Position numbers and translations under genes: made by a program | In this document: positions 23,592 through 33,034 of the stretch, piece after piece | Position numbering within the stretch: position 1 is the first letter of the stretch | Layout: each line of letters starts with the position of its first letter | The notes under the pieces: generated by a model | What the model was told of the DNA's origin: nothing | The model's database searches: none | What the model saw: only the letters and a program-made list of their open reading frames with translations | Assembly: GCA_035515055.1 (NCBI GenBank) | Contig: DATJBV010000009.1 | Location: 1 to 64,000 of the forward strand | Source: Pollutimonas sp035515055 | Lineage (GTDB): Bacteria > Pseudomonadota > Gammaproteobacteria > Burkholderiales > Burkholderiaceae_B | Reading direction: 5' to 3' | DNA length: 64,000 nucleotides

Positions 23592-26500
23592 AGATGGACG
23601 GCCTGGACAAGGGTGCCGTACAAGAGCCTGGACATCACGACGGACTCGATTTCCAGGTCGTCGGGTTGGGGGCGTCCGCAGGCGGAATCCAGGCCCTTGT
23701 ACGCTTCTTCGAGCATATGCCCACCGATTGCGGCATGGCCTTCGTCGTGGTCGTGCACTTATCGCCCAAATTCAAGAGCCATGTTGACGAGATCCTTAGA
23801 CGCGTTACCAAGATACCGGCGATGCAGGTCAGGGCGACGACGCATATCGAGAAGAACCACATCTACATTATCCCACCGGCGATGGACTTGCAGATGCGGG
23901 ATGGATGTCTGCAGGTGCGAACAGCGCAACGCGCGAGCGAACGCCCGGTGGTCATCGATATTTTCTTTCGCACATTGGCGGATGCGCACAAGGGCCGGGC
24001 GGTAGGCATTGTGCTGTCCGGCACGGGGGCCGACGGGTCTGTCGGCATGGCACGCATCAAGGAGCAGGGCGGCGTGGGTATCGCCCAATTGCCCGAGGAT
24101 GCGGAGTTCGATGGAATGCCGCGCAGCGCCATTGAAAGCAACGTGGTGGATTTCATCATGCCCGTGGCCGATATGCCTCAAAAATTGCTCGAATTGGCCA
24201 GGAACGCGGCGCTGATGGAGATACCCGATGCTGAAGTGGTACCGGCCGTCGCTACCTCTCCGGATACGCCGGAGAGGGCGCAAGCCGCGGAAGCGGCATT
24301 GGCAGATGTCCTTCGGTTGCTGTCGCTTCGTACAGGACACGACTTCAAGCATTACAAGCGCGCAACAGTGCTTCGCCGGCTAGAACGCCGCATGCAGGTA
24401 AGCGGGGCGCGGGATTTGCCTGAATATTTGGCCTACCTGGAGAAAAATCCGGACGAAACAGCAGCCCTGCTCGATGACATGCTTATTGGCGTGACAAATT
24501 TTTTCCGGGATATTGAAGCCTTCAATGCGTTGGAACGGGAGGTGGTGCCGGCCATGATTGAAGAGGCACGTAAAGCCAGCGTCACGGAATTGCGTGTCTG
24601 GGCTCCCGCCTGTTCCACCGGCGAAGAAGCGTATTCCCTCGCCATGGTGTTGACGGGCGAAGCCGAACGCCAGAAAGCGGATGTTCGGATACAGGTGTTC
24701 GCCACCGATGTGGATGAAGCGGCCATTGCGGTTGCCCGAAAGGCGATCTACCCGGCGTCGATAGTGACGGATGTGCCGACTGTTTACTTACGTCAATTTT
24801 TCACGAAGGAAGAGACACGCTACCGCATCTCTAAAAGAATACGCGACCACGTCTTGTTCGCCACGCACAATGTCTTGCATGATCCCCCCTTTTCGCGTGT
24901 GCAGCTCATAAGTTGCCGGAATCTGCTTATCTATCTTGATCGGCGTGCCCAGGCGCAGGTATTGCGAATATTCCATTCCGTGTTGCTGCCTGGTGGCTAT
25001 CTTTTCCTTGGAGCCTCTGAAACGGTCGACGCGGTGGAAGACATGTTTACTGTTGTCGATAAGAAGCACCGGATTTATCGTTCCTTGCCGCCAGCTATCG
25101 GCGAACGTCCGGCTTCGATATTGCGCAAGCTGATCAGCATGCCGCCGTGGCAGCCGGTTCCCGCGCGTTCCGCGGACCGCGCTCCGGTATCGTATTCAGC
25201 GTTGCATCAGCGGGCTCTGGAAAAATATGGCCCCGCCACTGCGCTCATTGATAGGGCATTCCGCATTGTTCACATGTCGTACAGCGCAGGCCGATTCCTG
25301 CGCCATGTCGGTGGCGAGCCTTCGCATAATATATTGTCTCTGGTCTACCCCGAACTGCGGTTCGATCTTCGAGCCGCAATCTCCGAGGCAATAAAAACGG
25401 CGCGGCCGGTCCAGACCCGCCTGCTGGCAATACGCCAAAAAGACAACAACACCGATGCCCGCATTACCGTTACGCCGCTTGGCGACCTGGACCGCAACGA
25501 GGGAATAATGCTGTTGCTATTCGAGGAGTCCGAGCCGGCGGCAACGCTGGCCGACATGGGACGCGCGGACGGCATGCTGAAGGCCGGCACCGTGGAGAGA
25601 TTGAAGCAGGAAATTCATATGCTTCGGCGGGAGCTGCAGCAAACCATTGAATATTCCGACCGATCCACCGAGGAGTTAAAGGCGTCTAACGAGGAATTCC
25701 AGGCGATCAATGAAGAACTACGCTCCGCCACTGAAGAGCTTGAGACCAGCAAGGAAGAGCTGGAATCCATCAACGAGGAGCTGATTACGGTCAATTTTGA
25801 GTTGAAGACCAAAGTAGAGGAAACCGTAAAAATCAACGATGACCTGCAGAACTTGATTTCCTCCAGCGATATTGCCACGATCTTTGTCGACCGTTCCATG
25901 CGCGTAAAGTGGTTCACACCGAAGTCCGCCTCTTTGTTCAACCTGATACCGGAGGATAGGGGGCGCTTGCTGACAGATATCACCCATCGGCTGGAATATC
26001 CCGCGATGATCGACGACGCGGCAAGTTCGTTCAACTCCTTGCGCCTGATTGAGCACGAAGTGCGATCGAAGGACGGACGGTGGTACTTGGCCCGGCTGCT
26101 CCCCTACCGCACGGCGGAGGATCGCATCGAAGGAGCGGTATTGAATTTCGTCGATATTACCGCGCGGCGCGTTGCCGAGGACCGGCTGCGCCAGGGGCTG
26201 GAGCGCCTGCGGCTCGTTGCCGAAAGCACGAAGGATTTTGCCATTATCACCACCGACGAATCGGGCCGGATTACGAGTTGGAACCGCGCCGCCGAGATAA
26301 TGTTCGGGTACCAGGCTGCCGAGGTGGAAGGCCAAACCCTGGACTTCATCTTCACGCCGGAAGACCGCGCCGCCGGCGTGCCGGCACAAGAACTGCGAAC
26401 TGCCCGTCATCGCGGCCATGCCGCCGACGACCGGTGGCACATGCGCAAGGACGGATCGCGTTTTTATTGCAGCGGTATGGTGTACCCGATGTTCGATGAG

Positions 26501-27712
26501 GGCTTGCGCGGTTATGCCAAGATCGCGCGCGACTTGACGGATAAGCGCATTGAAGAAGATGAACAGCAATCCGATCTTGAGCGTACCAAAGCGTTGAATT
26601 TATTGAAGGATGAGTTCATTGCCGTCATGTCGCATGAATTGCGCCATCCATTGAATTTGATACAGCTGCATATGGATTTGCTATCGCGCACTCCAGGCGT
26701 GGTCGGATCGGAAAAAGCGGTAAAGGCCATAGAGGCTGTACGCCAGTCCGTCCATAATCAGTCGCAAATCATTGCCGACTTGCTCGACCTTTCCCGCGTT
26801 CAGACCGGCAAGCTTAAGCTGGAGTGCGCCCCCATACGGTTGGTGCCTTTGGTGACGACGATTATGGACGCCGTCAGTTCACAGGCGCAGGAGGCCAACG
26901 TGGCGTTGACCGCTTCGGGCCTGGACGATAAGGACGAGCTGGTGGTCAACGGCGATGTGACCCGCATCGAGCAAATTGTTTGGAACCTGCTTAATAACGC
27001 AGTCAAGTTCACGCCTGCGGGAGGCAAGGTGTCGGTGCGCTTGTCGAGCGAAGACACGGAGGCCCGCCTGGATGTCACCGATACCGGCATCGGCATCGCT
27101 CCTGAGTGGCTGCATAAAGTATTCACCATGTTCGGCCAAGTCGATCGCCAGCACAATTCCAATAAGCATGGCCTCGGGATAGGCCTGGCGCTGGTCGCGC
27201 AACTGGCGGAGGCGCATGGCGGCCGGGTGAGCGCCACTTCAGAAGGGGAAGGGCATGGTGCCACGTTCAGTTTGTGGTTGCCCCTGGCCGGCGAGGGAGC
27301 CGACGTCGTCCAAAAGTCGGCGCCCGCCTCCAGCGGGCTATTGGCCGGCCTGCGTCTCTTGCTCGTCGACGACTCGAAAGAGGTCCTGGATATGCTGGGC
27401 GCGTTGTGCGAGATGGAAGGAGCCAGTGTCGCTATGTCGGCGAGTGCGCCGGATGCGCTAACCAGGCTTGCCAGCGAAGACTACGATGTGCTGGTCTCCG
27501 ACATAGGGATGCCCGGTATGAGCGGCTATGAGTTGCTGACGCGATTGCGACAGTCGGGCAGAAATTCGGATATTCCTGCCATTGCCCTGTCCGGCTACGG
27601 CTATAGTGAAAAGGCGGATGTGGTTGGATTCAACGATCAATTGTGCAAGCCGGTTCCAATGTCCGAGCTTTTGACCAAGATTTGTGCAATTACCGGACGC
27701 AGCTTCACGTAG
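23588..27712 (+). CDS. CheB-CheR fusion hybrid histidine kinase with receiver
   Basis: A 1374-residue signalling protein. The order is: CheB methylesterase (about 20-200; Ser30 in GASAGG, His57 in VVHLSP, Asp149 in SGTGADGS); CheR methyltransferase (about 240-500; SAM motif ACSTGEEAYSLAM); a long Glu-rich coiled coil (about 670-750); a PAS-like domain (about 755-855); a PAS domain (about 870-990); a HisKA box AVMSHELRHPLN with His1016; a HATPase (about 1130-1230) with NLLNNAVKFTP and GLGIGLALVAQL; and a C-terminal receiver with Asp1305 in VSDIGMPG. It belongs to the CheB/CheR/PAS kinase family, whose role is generally not classical chemotaxis. It starts within the stop of the upstream kinase gene. 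Confidence 0.92.
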   Translation: MKMDGLDKGAVQEPGHHDGLDFQVVGLGASAGGIQALVRFFEHMPTDCGMAFVVVVHLSPKFKSHVDEILRRVTKIPAMQVRATTHIEKNHIYIIPPAMDLQMRDGCLQVRTAQRASERPVVIDIFFRTLADAHKGRAVGIVLSGTGADGSVGMARIKEQGGVGIAQLPEDAEFDGMPRSAIESNVVDFIMPVADMPQKLLELARNAALMEIPDAEVVPAVATSPDTPERAQAAEAALADVLRLLSLRTGHDFKHYKRATVLRRLERRMQVSGARDLPEYLAYLEKNPDETAALLDDMLIGVTNFFRDIEAFNALEREVVPAMIEEARKASVTELRVWAPACSTGEEAYSLAMVLTGEAERQKADVRIQVFATDVDEAAIAVARKAIYPASIVTDVPTVYLRQFFTKEETRYRISKRIRDHVLFATHNVLHDPPFSRVQLISCRNLLIYLDRRAQAQVLRIFHSVLLPGGYLFLGASETVDAVEDMFTVVDKKHRIYRSLPPAIGERPASILRKLISMPPWQPVPARSADRAPVSYSALHQRALEKYGPATALIDRAFRIVHMSYSAGRFLRHVGGEPSHNILSLVYPELRFDLRAAISEAIKTARPVQTRLLAIRQKDNNTDARITVTPLGDLDRNEGIMLLLFEESEPAATLADMGRADGMLKAGTVERLKQEIHMLRRELQQTIEYSDRSTEELKASNEEFQAINEELRSATEELETSKEELESINEELITVNFELKTKVEETVKINDDLQNLISSSDIATIFVDRSMRVKWFTPKSASLFNLIPEDRGRLLTDITHRLEYPAMIDDAASSFNSLRLIEHEVRSKDGRWYLARLLPYRTAEDRIEGAVLNFVDITARRVAEDRLRQGLERLRLVAESTKDFAIITTDESGRITSWNRAAEIMFGYQAAEVEGQTLDFIFTPEDRAAGVPAQELRTARHRGHAADDRWHMRKDGSRFYCSGMVYPMFDEGLRGYAKIARDLTDKRIEEDEQQSDLERTKALNLLKDEFIAVMSHELRHPLNLIQLHMDLLSRTPGVVGSEKAVKAIEAVRQSVHNQSQIIADLLDLSRVQTGKLKLECAPIRLVPLVTTIMDAVSSQAQEANVALTASGLDDKDELVVNGDVTRIEQIVWNLLNNAVKFTPAGGKVSVRLSSEDTEARLDVTDTGIGIAPEWLHKVFTMFGQVDRQHNSNKHGLGIGLALVAQLAEAHGGRVSATSEGEGHGATFSLWLPLAGEGADVVQKSAPASSGLLAGLRLLLVDDSKEVLDMLGALCEMEGASVAMSASAPDALTRLASEDYDVLVSDIGMPGMSGYELLTRLRQSGRNSDIPAIALSGYGYSEKADVVGFNDQLCKPVPMSELLTKICAITGRSFT

Positions 27713-27869
27713 AAGCGATTGGGGCGCGGGCACTGTGATCCGTGTGCCGTTATTGTCTTAATGCTACTTCCTGGGTGCTATTATGACCTGTTGGCCCGTC
27801 AGTTGCTGGCGGGAAGACTGTTACATCAGGTTAGTCGGACAGAACGTTACGGTTCGGCCCCGACCATGC

Positions 27870-28835
27870 ATGCAGGTTATGAAGAGCTTATCGAATCAAC
27901 GCAGACGCCGGCTGCCCTTGACCGGCCCCGGGGCCGATCGCGCGTTTGCCCATCTTGCATCGCCCGAGATCGAGTCGCGAGTGCGGCTTGCTTATCTTAC
28001 GGCCAAAGTCCGGTCCTTGCTGCAGACATATTTTGGCTTGCCCTTCGGACGCATGATCTTGCAGCGGTGGTTGCGAGACGCGCGCCGCGGCAGGGTCATA
28101 GAGCGGTTTGGATTGCCGCGCCATAACGTTGAGGAATACCTCGGCGCCGAACCGCTCACGCTGCATGTGGATCCACGCAAATTGATACGTAATGTCGATT
28201 ACGTGCCCTCTGTCGATAAGACGCGCCCCTCGTCGCTTGCATTTATCTGGGATGGCGACTGGGACCTACGGCGCGGCGACCTGAGGGTGGGCACCCGCTA
28301 CCGGCTGATCAGCGAATTGGACGAGAACCGCCATCAACTCCATCGTACCCAGCGTTTCCGCGAACTCATGGCATATATCGAGCAGGGCGAACCATGGGCG
28401 TGCCACCAGCACGCTGCATTTCTGGACGAGCCGCGGCGTATCGTTGAGTACTTGAATGTCTATGTTCATTTCCTGGATAACATGGCATTGAACGGCTACG
28501 ACGCCTCGCGGCCGGGCGACGAGCTGGGGGTTGCCATTTCTCGTAACGGCCGCATCCTGAAGATAAATCGCGGCCTGCACCGACTGGCTATCGCGCAGCG
28601 TATTGGTTTGCCTTCCATCCCTGTGCGGGTGCGCGCCGTTCACCGCTTGTGGTGGAACCAGGTGACCAATGGCGCCACAGGCGACTTGGCCCTGCGGCGC
28701 TTTATCGAGTCGTTGCGCAGTTGTGTTCCGGAAGAGGAGCCGGGACCTCTGGACGAAGAGCCTTCCGTCAGTTTGCCACCGGACTTCTGGCCTCCGCCAC
28801 GTTATGCCGTGCTACCCTCCGGTCACGAGCGGTAA
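27870..28835 (+). CDS. Uncharacterised protein with a ParB-like C-terminal motif
   Basis: A cytoplasmic protein of about 321 residues that I do not recognise. It is rich in Arg, with YFGLPFGRMILQRWLRDARRG near the N-terminus and SLAFIWDGDWDLRRGD in the middle. Near residues 225-260, AISRNGRILKINRGLHRLAIAQRIGLPSIPVRV resembles the ParB/sulfiredoxin-like fold. Proteins with this layout occur near envelope-polysaccharide genes. The start is undecided: ATG 27870 is used, ATG 27879 follows close behind, and the frame is open back to 27783 with a Cys/Trp-rich stretch I do not trust. It precedes the phospholipase D-type gene by 65 bases. Confidence 0.65.
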   Translation: MQVMKSLSNQRRRRLPLTGPGADRAFAHLASPEIESRVRLAYLTAKVRSLLQTYFGLPFGRMILQRWLRDARRGRVIERFGLPRHNVEEYLGAEPLTLHVDPRKLIRNVDYVPSVDKTRPSSLAFIWDGDWDLRRGDLRVGTRYRLISELDENRHQLHRTQRFRELMAYIEQGEPWACHQHAAFLDEPRRIVEYLNVYVHFLDNMALNGYDASRPGDELGVAISRNGRILKINRGLHRLAIAQRIGLPSIPVRVRAVHRLWWNQVTNGATGDLALRRFIESLRSCVPEEEPGPLDEEPSVSLPPDFWPPPRYAVLPSGHER

Positions 28836-28900
28836 AACCATGGGTACGGCCAAGGCATGCGCCTGGCGCAATCCATCGCATCGGCGGTGTCCTGAGCAAC

Positions 28901-30442
28901 ATGACTTCAAAACGTTTACTAGGCATAGTCCTGTCCCTTGGCGTATTAAGCGGCTGCGGCACGCTGCCCTCGCTGCAGTCCAGGACAGTCTCCAACGCGC
29001 TGCCCGTCGCTGAAGCGCGCGACACTGAGCTGGGCCGCAGCCTGGCGCCGCAGATACGCGCTAATCCCGGAAAAGCGGGGATCTACACGCTTGCCGATCC
29101 GCACGACGCATTCGCGTCGCGCATCATGTTGGCCCGGAACGCGCAGCGCACGCTGGATGTGCAGTACTACATCTGGCATGGCGACATGACAGGCACTATG
29201 TTGCTCGAAGCCTTGCATCAGGCGGCCGACAGAGGGGTGCGCGTGCGGCTTTTGCTGGACGACAACAACACGTCGGGACTTGATGCCACGCTGGCCGCCC
29301 TGAGCATGCATCCCAATATTGAAGTTCGCCTGTTCAATCCCTTTGCGGTCCGATCACCGCGTTGGGTCGGCTATCTTACCGATTTCTCGCGTCTTAACAG
29401 GCGCATGCACAATAAGTCGTTCACGGCGGATAATCAGGCCACGATTGTGGGCGGGCGTAACATTGGCGACGAATATTTCGGCTCGACCGACGGCGTCTTG
29501 TTCGCCGATCTGGACGTGCTGGTGGTGGGGCCAGTCGTCAACGATGTCTCTACCGATTTCGATCTCTATTGGGCGAGCGAGTCGGCGTATCCGGTCGAAT
29601 TGCTGCTTCCCCAGACGTCGTCCGAGGAGTTGCAGGCCTTGGCCGACAGCTCCTCGAACATCGAACATGACCCCCAGGCCAAAGCGTACGTGCAAGCCAT
29701 TAAACGATCCGCATTGATCCAGGAGCTGCGCGCGGGCAAGCTTAAGCTGCATTGGAGCCGAACCCGAATGGTCAGCGACGATCCGGCCAAGGCGCTGGGG
29801 CGGATTCCCGACGATAAGTTGATCATGCATGGGATCGAGGAAATCGTTGGGGACCCGAAGTCGGAGGTCTTGTTGGTTTCTCCCTATTTCGTGCCTGGTG
29901 AACAGGGCGCAAAGGCGTTCGCCGCCATGAGGGGACGCGGCGTGGACATCCGCGTTCTGACCAACTCGCTCGACGCCACGGACGTCAGCGCGGTCCATGC
30001 CGGATACGCCAAGCGGCGCAAGCCGCTCCTGCGCGCCGGTGTGAAGCTTTATGAGCTTCGGCGGCTATCGCCGGATGTTGGGCGCCACGTCAGCGCGGGG
30101 CCGTTCGGCAGTTCCGGATCCAGCCTTCATGCCAAGACGTTTTCAGTGGACAGGTCGCATGTATTCGTTGGGTCATTCAATTTCGACCCACGCTCGGCGC
30201 GACTGAATACGGAACTGGGCTTTATTATCGACAGCCCCATGCTCGCGTCGGAAATAGGCGATGCCTTCCGCACCAGTATCCCGGCAAATTCCTACGAAGT
30301 GCGTCTGGACGGCGACGATCTGATCTGGCTGGAGAACCATGACGGGAAGACGTTGCGCCACAAAACTGAACCGGGTACCTCGATATGGAAACGGGCATGG
30401 GTGGCGTTTTTGTCGCTGCTGCCCATCGACTGGCTTTTATGA
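28901..30442 (+). CDS. Phospholipase D family lipoprotein (cardiolipin synthase-like, ClsC/YmdC type)
   Basis: A predicted lipoprotein of 513 residues with two HKD phosphotransfer motifs. The signal ends in the lipobox LGVLSGC (Cys19). The first HKD motif is RMHNKSFTADNQATIVGGRNIGD and the second is LHAKTFSVDRSHVFVGSFNFDPRS. LDVQYYIWHGDMTGTMLLEAL is the usual opening of this subgroup, and the end SLLPIDWLL is typical of the YmdC/ClsC branch, which makes cardiolipin from phospholipids. I chose ATG 28901 because it starts the signal peptide; the in-frame extension to 28649 lies inside the upstream gene. Its stop overlaps that of the TetR gene by six bases. Confidence 0.88.
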   Translation: MTSKRLLGIVLSLGVLSGCGTLPSLQSRTVSNALPVAEARDTELGRSLAPQIRANPGKAGIYTLADPHDAFASRIMLARNAQRTLDVQYYIWHGDMTGTMLLEALHQAADRGVRVRLLLDDNNTSGLDATLAALSMHPNIEVRLFNPFAVRSPRWVGYLTDFSRLNRRMHNKSFTADNQATIVGGRNIGDEYFGSTDGVLFADLDVLVVGPVVNDVSTDFDLYWASESAYPVELLLPQTSSEELQALADSSSNIEHDPQAKAYVQAIKRSALIQELRAGKLKLHWSRTRMVSDDPAKALGRIPDDKLIMHGIEEIVGDPKSEVLLVSPYFVPGEQGAKAFAAMRGRGVDIRVLTNSLDATDVSAVHAGYAKRRKPLLRAGVKLYELRRLSPDVGRHVSAGPFGSSGSSLHAKTFSVDRSHVFVGSFNFDPRSARLNTELGFIIDSPMLASEIGDAFRTSIPANSYEVRLDGDDLIWLENHDGKTLRHKTEPGTSIWKRAWVAFLSLLPIDWLL

Positions 30443-31102
30443 CGCGGCCGGGGAGAGCGTGCTCGGCGACGTCGCATAACCCTTGAGGAAAAGGCGCACC
30501 GACCAGCGTACATGTTGCCGTTGCGCCGATTCGGGCCCGGGCGGAACATTGGCCAGTGCCAGTCGCGTAGCGGGTTCCGCCACCAGCGTGACGAACGCCA
30601 TGGCCGCCCATCGGAGTTCATCCGCGTTCAGCGGATCCATGGCGATGCGCTGCAATGGAACTTCCACCAGCGTCACCAGGTAATCCAGCCCGCTCTCGGC
30701 GATACGGGAGGTCGCGGGCAACCGCAGACACTCTGCCGCCACAAGGCGGACGATAGCGATCATGCAGTCAGACAAAAGGCTTTTCAGTAAATAAAGACCA
30801 AGGTGCTCCAGCTGTTCGGCGGCGCCGCGGGACGCCGGCAAGGCATTGAACGCGTGCGCTATTTTTCGGGATTCGTCCACGACGACCGCCATGAAAAGCC
30901 GCTCTTTGGAATCAAACCGGCTGTATATGGTGCGCTTGGCGACGCCGGCTTCCATCGCAATGGCTTCCAGGCTGCTGTTCTGGTAGCCATTGCGCGCCAA
31001 TACCGCGGCGGCCGCGGCAACAATCTTTGAACGAATGGCTATGGCCTGCGCGGCGGTGGGCCGGCCTCCCGGCTTCCTGCCGGTCGTGTGTTGTTCTGAC
31101 AT
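30437..31102 (-). CDS. TetR/AcrR family transcriptional regulator
   Basis: A regulator of 221 residues. The helix-turn-helix is IVAAAAAVLARNGYQNSSLEAIAMEAGVAKRTIYSRFDSKERLF (about 30-75), and the C-terminal ligand domain resembles the TetR_C_7/AefR type. The start is ATG 31102 (MSEQHTTGRKPGGRP), which leaves 11 bases after the ABC ATPase stop. No ribosome site is clear, so translation may be coupled. It is the last gene of the leftward efflux operon (adaptor, permease, ATPase, regulator) and is probably its repressor. Its 3' end meets the convergent phospholipase gene, overlapping by six bases. Confidence 0.9.
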   Translation of the reverse strand: MSEQHTTGRKPGGRPTAAQAIAIRSKIVAAAAAVLARNGYQNSSLEAIAMEAGVAKRTIYSRFDSKERLFMAVVVDESRKIAHAFNALPASRGAAEQLEHLGLYLLKSLLSDCMIAIVRLVAAECLRLPATSRIAESGLDYLVTLVEVPLQRIAMDPLNADELRWAAMAFVTLVAEPATRLALANVPPGPESAQRQHVRWSVRLFLKGYATSPSTLSPAAS

Positions 31103-31113
31103 GGGAAGGAGTG

Positions 31114-31824
31114 TCACATGAGCTCCGATAAATTTCCAGTGATGCGGCCGTCGACCAGGGTGATGCTGCGATCGCAAGCCGCGGATAATCGTGGATCGTG
31201 CGTCACGATTAATACCGCGCAGCCATATTCCTTGTTGAATTTACGAAACAGCTCGAAGACGCTTGCGGCTGTTTTGGTGTCCAGATTGCCCGTTGGCTCA
31301 TCGGCCAACAGAAGCGCGGGACGCGTGATAAGCGCCCGCGCAATGGCGACGCGCTGTTGCTGGCCGCCGGAAAGATCGCCAGGCCGTTTACTGGCAAAGT
31401 CGGCCAGCCCGACCTCCGCCAACAGATCCCGCGCCCGTTGCCGTGCTTCATTGTCCGGCTTGCCATGCGCCACCATCAGCGGCATTAGGACGTTGTCCAA
31501 GGCGCTGAAGGCCTGGATCAGGTGATGAAACTGAAAAACGAATCCAATGCTGCCGCCGCGCAGGGCGGTCCGGGCGGCGTCGTCCATTGTTCGGGTGGGG
31601 CGGCCCAGCAAATATAGTTCGCCCGACGTTGGCTGGTCGAGGAGTCCAAGCACGTTCAACAGGGTACTTTTCCCGGAACCCGATGGGCCGATCAACGCCG
31701 CGAAGTCGTGGCGCGCCAATGTCAGGTCAATACCGTGCAAGACCTCCGCTTCGGTGGGCGTGCCCACGTTATACGACTTGCGAAGTTGTTCCAGCCGCAA
31801 AACGTCTTGCTCGTGGTCAGACAT
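31114..31824 (-). CDS. ABC transporter ATP-binding protein (MacB/LolD type)
   Basis: An ATPase of 236 residues of the MacB/LolD/FtsE group. It has Walker A GPSGSGKSTLLN, Q-loop VFQFHHLIQAFSALDNV, signature LSGGQQQRVAIARAL, Walker B LLLADEPTGNLD and a switch His in VLIVTHDPRL. Its start overlaps the end of the permease gene by eight bases, with GAGG upstream inside that gene. Together with the separate FtsX-like permease and the periplasmic adaptor, it forms a tripartite efflux or lipoprotein-release type exporter. Confidence 0.92.
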   Translation of the reverse strand: MSDHEQDVLRLEQLRKSYNVGTPTEAEVLHGIDLTLARHDFAALIGPSGSGKSTLLNVLGLLDQPTSGELYLLGRPTRTMDDAARTALRGGSIGFVFQFHHLIQAFSALDNVLMPLMVAHGKPDNEARQRARDLLAEVGLADFASKRPGDLSGGQQQRVAIARALITRPALLLADEPTGNLDTKTAASVFELFRKFNKEYGCAVLIVTHDPRLSAACDRSITLVDGRITGNLSELM

Positions 31825-33034
31825 ACCGTATCGCCTCGACCGGGTTCATGCGCGCCGCCCGCCACGCGGGGACGATGGCGGCCAGTATCCCTGTCAGCGT
31901 TGCCGCCGCCATGGTTACCGGTATGAGGGAGATGGAAACGGGGATGAAAAACAGTTTGGGTCCGAAGGTGTTGAATACCCAGACCATCGCGTAGCCCAGC
32001 ATCGCGCCCGCGGACGACCCCATCATGCCGAGGACGCCGCCCTGCACCAGGAAGACCCGCAACATCTGTTGTTGACGGGTGCCCATGGCGCGCAAAATCC
32101 CGATTTCGCGAGTCCGCTGCGTGACCGTTATGGCAAGGACACTGGCTATCCCGAACGCGACCGACAATGCGACAAAAATGCTGATGATCGTCGAAGACAG
32201 GGTTTGCGACTTCAGCGCATTCATGAGTTCCGAATTGGATTGCATCCAGCTCTCGGCCTTCAGGCCGGTAAGCCGGCTTATCCGGGCGGCGGACGCATCG
32301 GCTGCAAACAAATCGTTCACCGTCACGTCGATGACTGTCACGCCGCCTGGCAAGTCGAGCAACGACTGCGTTTGCTTCAAATCCAGGTAGACGTAACGCA
32401 AGTCAAGTTCACGCACACCCAGTTCGAAGATGCCGACAACTGTCACGACGGCCGTACGGCCTTCGCCGCCTTCCAGGCGCAGCTTGCTGCCCACGCGCAT
32501 ACCCAGGTCTTTGGCCAGCAATTTACCGATCACCGCATCGCCGGCGCCCACGCGAAATTGTCCGTCGACCAAGTCTTCACTGACGGGAACGATGCGCTCG
32601 TATCGGGCAGGATCGATGCCCACCAGCGACACGGCCTTGAGGACGTCGCCGCGGCGGGCAAAGGCCGGCCCGGACACCACCGGCGAAACGGCCTGGACGT
32701 CGGGCAGCGTGTCCAGCGTATCGCGCACGTTGAGCCAATTGTTGATCGAGCGCAAACGCTGCGCCCGCGGGTCTTCCAGGAGGAGTTGTGTTGTGCCGGG
32801 CGCTGGCGCCGCCCGGCGATTGAGCTCATCGGGCGGCTCCACGCGGATGTGCGATTGCGTCCCCAGCGTGCGGGCGATGATATTGCTTTGCAGGCCGTTG
32901 ATGAGCGTGGTGATGAACACAATCACCGACACGCCTACCGCGATACCCACCAGTATGAGCACCGTCTGGGTAAGATTCTGCCGCAGAAACTTGAGAGCAA
33001 TGGTAGATTCCAGCCACATGGGAGTGTCCCGCAT
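31817..33034 (-). CDS. ABC transporter permease (FtsX/MacB type)
   Basis: An inner-membrane permease of 405 residues with the FtsX layout. One N-terminal membrane segment (about 20-45, LVGIAVGVSVIVFITTLINGL) precedes a large periplasmic MacB-like domain (about 50-270). Three C-terminal segments follow (about 280-305, 325-355 and 370-395). The end IVPAWRAARMNPVEAIRYV is the family signature. The start codon directly follows the adaptor stop (33035-33037). An alternative ATG at 33019 with GGGA upstream would remove five residues. The substrate is unknown. Confidence 0.9.
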   Translation of the reverse strand: MRDTPMWLESTIALKFLRQNLTQTVLILVGIAVGVSVIVFITTLINGLQSNIIARTLGTQSHIRVEPPDELNRRAAPAPGTTQLLLEDPRAQRLRSINNWLNVRDTLDTLPDVQAVSPVVSGPAFARRGDVLKAVSLVGIDPARYERIVPVSEDLVDGQFRVGAGDAVIGKLLAKDLGMRVGSKLRLEGGEGRTAVVTVVGIFELGVRELDLRYVYLDLKQTQSLLDLPGGVTVIDVTVNDLFAADASAARISRLTGLKAESWMQSNSELMNALKSQTLSSTIISIFVALSVAFGIASVLAITVTQRTREIGILRAMGTRQQQMLRVFLVQGGVLGMMGSSAGAMLGYAMVWVFNTFGPKLFFIPVSISLIPVTMAAATLTGILAAIVPAWRAARMNPVEAIRYV

